This document shows positions 17,149-18,729 of a stretch of 18,729 nucleotides of DNA, one piece after another. Numbering within the stretch: position 1 is the first letter of the stretch; every line of letters starts with the position of its first letter. The DNA comes from Bacteroidales bacterium (GTDB lineage Bacteria; Bacteroidota; Bacteroidia; Bacteroidales; Paludibacteraceae): the NCBI GenBank assembly GCA_900767385.1, contig CAAFYY010000067.1, positions 1-18,729 of the forward strand. The letters are read 5' to 3'. Under the pieces are notes generated by a model. That model had not been told where the DNA came from, searched no databases, and was given only the letters and a program-made list of their open reading frames with translations. Position numbers and translations under genes: made by a program.

Positions 17149-17186
17149 AAGAAAACGAGATAATTTTCTTACCTTTGCGTCGCAAA
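17149..17186 (+). promoter_or_regulatory. tig promoter with two nested palindromes
   Basis: The -7 element TACCTTTG (17170-17177) matches TAnnTTTG; no TTTG lies at 19-21 bp upstream. It is flanked by two inverted repeats: AAGAAAA / TTTTCTT (17149-17155 with 17164-17170) just upstream, and TTTGCG-T-CGCAAA (17174-17186), which overlaps the -7 box and the likely start near 17182. The leader to the ATG at 17235 is about 53 nt and A-rich. Confidence 0.75.
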
Positions 17187-17234
17187 AATCAGCAAATAAA
17201 AAAATCAACATAAATAATACGCAAGTATCACACT

Positions 17235-18608
17235 ATGAACATTGTACGTAAAGATCTTGACGCAGTCAACGCTATCATCAGCATCGAATTGACTCCAGAA
17301 GATTACAACGCAGACCTCCTCAAGAGCCTCAAAGACGCTCGCAAAAGAGGCGATTTCAAAGGCTTCCGCCCAGGCATGGCTCCAATGAGCTTGGTAAAGA
17401 AAATGTACCGCAAAGGTCTCCTCGTTGACCTTTTGGACAGAAAAGTTGGCGAAGCATTCAACAACTATATCAAAGAAAACAACCTCAACATCCTCGGCGA
17501 ACCAATGCCAAATGAGAGCGAAGAGACTCCAGAAATGGACTTCGACACCGAAGATGGCACCTATACTTTCGTTTTCGACATCGCTTTGGCTCCTGAGATG
17601 AAAGTATCTTTGACCAAAAGAGACAAAGTACCTTACTACTCTATCAAAATTGAAGACAGCATCGTTGAGCAACAGATGAACGCTTACGCTCAACAACATG
17701 GCGAGCAAAAAGAGGTTGAGACCATCGAAGAGAACGACATCGTTTATGGTAACGTTCGCGAGATGAAAGACGGTGCTATCGACGAGCAAGGCCTCATGGT
17801 AGAGAACGTAACCCTCATGGCTGCATACCTCAAAGACGAGGAGCAAAAAGCACTCTTCATCGGCAAGAAGAAAGGTGAGAAATTCGCTTTCAACGCTGCT
17901 AAAGCATTCGGCAACGACAACGAGCTCGCTCGTTTCCTCAGAGTCAACAAAGAAGAGGTCGCCGTTTACACCAACGACTTCGAGTTTGAGGTAACATCAG
18001 CTCTCCGCCACACCCCTGCAGAAATCAACCAAGCCCTCTTCGACAAAGTATTCGGCGAAGGCAACGTGAAGAGCGTTGAAGAGTTCAAGAACAAGATTAT
18101 CGAAGAGACCATCAAACCTGCTTACACCAAGGACGCTGACTACCGCTTCGCTATCGATGCCGAGAAACATTTCGTGGCTAAGTTCGACGACAAACTCTTC
18201 CCTGCTGATTTCTTGAAACGCTGGGTTCGCACCACCAACAACGAAATCACCGAAGAGGCTCTCGAACGCGACTTCCCAACAATGCTCGAAGGCTTGAAAT
18301 GGCAACTCATCAAAGACCAAATCGCTAAAGACAACGACATCAAGGTTGAAGAAGAGGATTTGAAGGCAGAAGCTTACGAGGTAGCTCGCATGCGTTTCGC
18401 TCAATATGGTATCCCTAACGTACCAGAAGAGATGGCTAAACAGTACGGCGACAAGATGCTCGAAGAGAAGAAGCCTGAAGATATCCGCAACTTCTATGAG
18501 CACGCTTTCGAAAACAAAGTGATCAAAGTAATCCGCGAGAAGGTGGCCTTGGACAACAAGGAAATCTCTATGGAAGACTTCGAGAAACTCTTTGCTCCTG
18601 AAGCATAA
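17235..18608 (+). CDS. tig: Trigger factor-like ribosome-associated chaperone
   Basis: A 457-residue trigger factor, close to the usual 430-450. It docks at the ribosomal exit tunnel and holds nascent chains. The N-terminal ribosome-binding domain (about 1-130) carries the signature loop FKGFRPGMAP (41-50), equivalent to GFRKGKVP of E. coli, in which F44 and R45 contact the ribosome. The middle region (about 150-245) lies where the FKBP-type prolyl isomerase domain sits, but I see little of its active-site pattern, so isomerase activity is doubtful; Bacteroidetes members are generally divergent here. The C-terminal helical arms span about 260-450 and are rich in Glu and Lys, with VEEEDLKAEAYEVA typical of the family. 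The gene has its own promoter and follows priA by 172 bp. In many bacteria clpP and clpX come next; here an IS-like end begins 43 bp after the stop. Confidence 0.93.
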   Translation: MNIVRKDLDAVNAIISIELTPEDYNADLLKSLKDARKRGDFKGFRPGMAPMSLVKKMYRKGLLVDLLDRKVGEAFNNYIKENNLNILGEPMPNESEETPEMDFDTEDGTYTFVFDIALAPEMKVSLTKRDKVPYYSIKIEDSIVEQQMNAYAQQHGEQKEVETIEENDIVYGNVREMKDGAIDEQGLMVENVTLMAAYLKDEEQKALFIGKKKGEKFAFNAAKAFGNDNELARFLRVNKEEVAVYTNDFEFEVTSALRHTPAEINQALFDKVFGEGNVKSVEEFKNKIIEETIKPAYTKDADYRFAIDAEKHFVAKFDDKLFPADFLKRWVRTTNNEITEEALERDFPTMLEGLKWQLIKDQIAKDNDIKVEEEDLKAEAYEVARMRFAQYGIPNVPEEMAKQYGDKMLEEKKPEDIRNFYEHAFENKVIKVIREKVALDNKEISMEDFEKLFAPEA

Positions 18609-18651
18609 TAGGTCGTTAAGACACTATGATATATAAGGCACGGGTCAATGA

Positions 18652-18729
18652 TGAAGTGACCCCAAAAAGTTGGACGTTAAATTAAACGTTAATTATTAAA
18701 TTCTCTATAGTAGTGAGCTCGGTATTGTG
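18652..18729. mobile_element. Probable terminal inverted repeat of an IS3-family (IS150-type) element, cut by the window edge
   Basis: TGAAGTGACCCC (18652-18663) followed by five A and GTTGGAC (18669-18675) follows the pattern of IS3-family ends: it begins with TG and has ACCC, a short A or T run, then GTTGGAC. From memory it aligns without gaps to the left end of IS150 (TG, then ACCC, then GTTGGAC at the same offsets). The following bases are A/T-rich with a repeated ACGTTAA (18674-18680 and 18686-18692). No transposase frame is visible in the 78 bp available, so the element could extend rightward beyond the window or this may be a solitary end. Confidence 0.55.

Noticed and set aside
18642..18662. 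GGGTCA/TGACCC hairpin as a terminator for tig
   Set aside because: Followed by A rather than T on the plus strand and only six pairs; better explained by its right arm belonging to the IS-like end.
1..18729. CRISPR arrays, tRNA or rRNA genes, prophage or defence genes
   Set aside because: No spaced direct repeats, no cloverleaf or rRNA sequence recognised, and every long open frame is a housekeeping gene or an antisense shadow.

Overview
The window reads as a chromosomal housekeeping stretch of a Bacteroidales bacterium, probably of the Prevotella/Bacteroides type. The main evidence is the promoters. Seven intergenic positions carry the Bacteroidetes -7 element TAnnTTTG at a sensible distance upstream of a gene, three of them with a TTTG-like -33 box exactly 20 bp away. 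Start codons are preceded by A/T-rich leaders rather than Shine-Dalgarno sequences. The gene set (S41 peptidase, single-chain pyruvate:ferredoxin oxidoreductase, pyruvate phosphate dikinase, a ParE-type topoisomerase subunit, SulP carrier, PriA, trigger factor) fits an anaerobic Bacteroidales. The genus is an inference.

Layout. Bases 1-5540 hold three co-directional + strand genes: the 3' end of a DnaJ-domain protein, a secreted C-terminal processing peptidase, and nifJ, closed by a hairpin terminator. Bases 5541-5972 hold the small SRP RNA gene with its own promoter and terminator, a 12-bp inverted repeat of unknown role, and the terminator of ppdK arriving from the other side. ppdK (minus) and an uncharacterised ATP-grasp-like gene (plus) diverge from a shared 236-bp region with a promoter facing each way. 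The ATP-grasp-like gene meets parE tail to tail with overlapping stop codons. parE follows a small membrane-anchored DUF4359-like gene on the minus strand but has its own promoter. A 440-bp gene-free stretch with a perfect 10-bp stem separates these from sulP-priA (plus, 15 bp apart). The trigger factor gene tig follows with its own promoter. The right edge runs into what looks like the terminal inverted repeat of an IS3-family (IS150-type) insertion sequence, 43 bp after tig.

How the genes fit together. nifJ and ppdK both act at the pyruvate node: PFOR joins pyruvate to acetyl-CoA and reduced ferredoxin, and PPDK interconverts pyruvate and PEP. They face each other across the SRP RNA gene. 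SRP RNA and trigger factor both act on nascent chains at the ribosome. parE and priA serve chromosome decatenation and replication restart. No defence island, CRISPR array, prophage or clearly new multi-gene system is visible. The least explained items are the ATP-grasp-like protein, the SRP RNA apical loop, three unexplained inverted repeats, and the IS end after tig.
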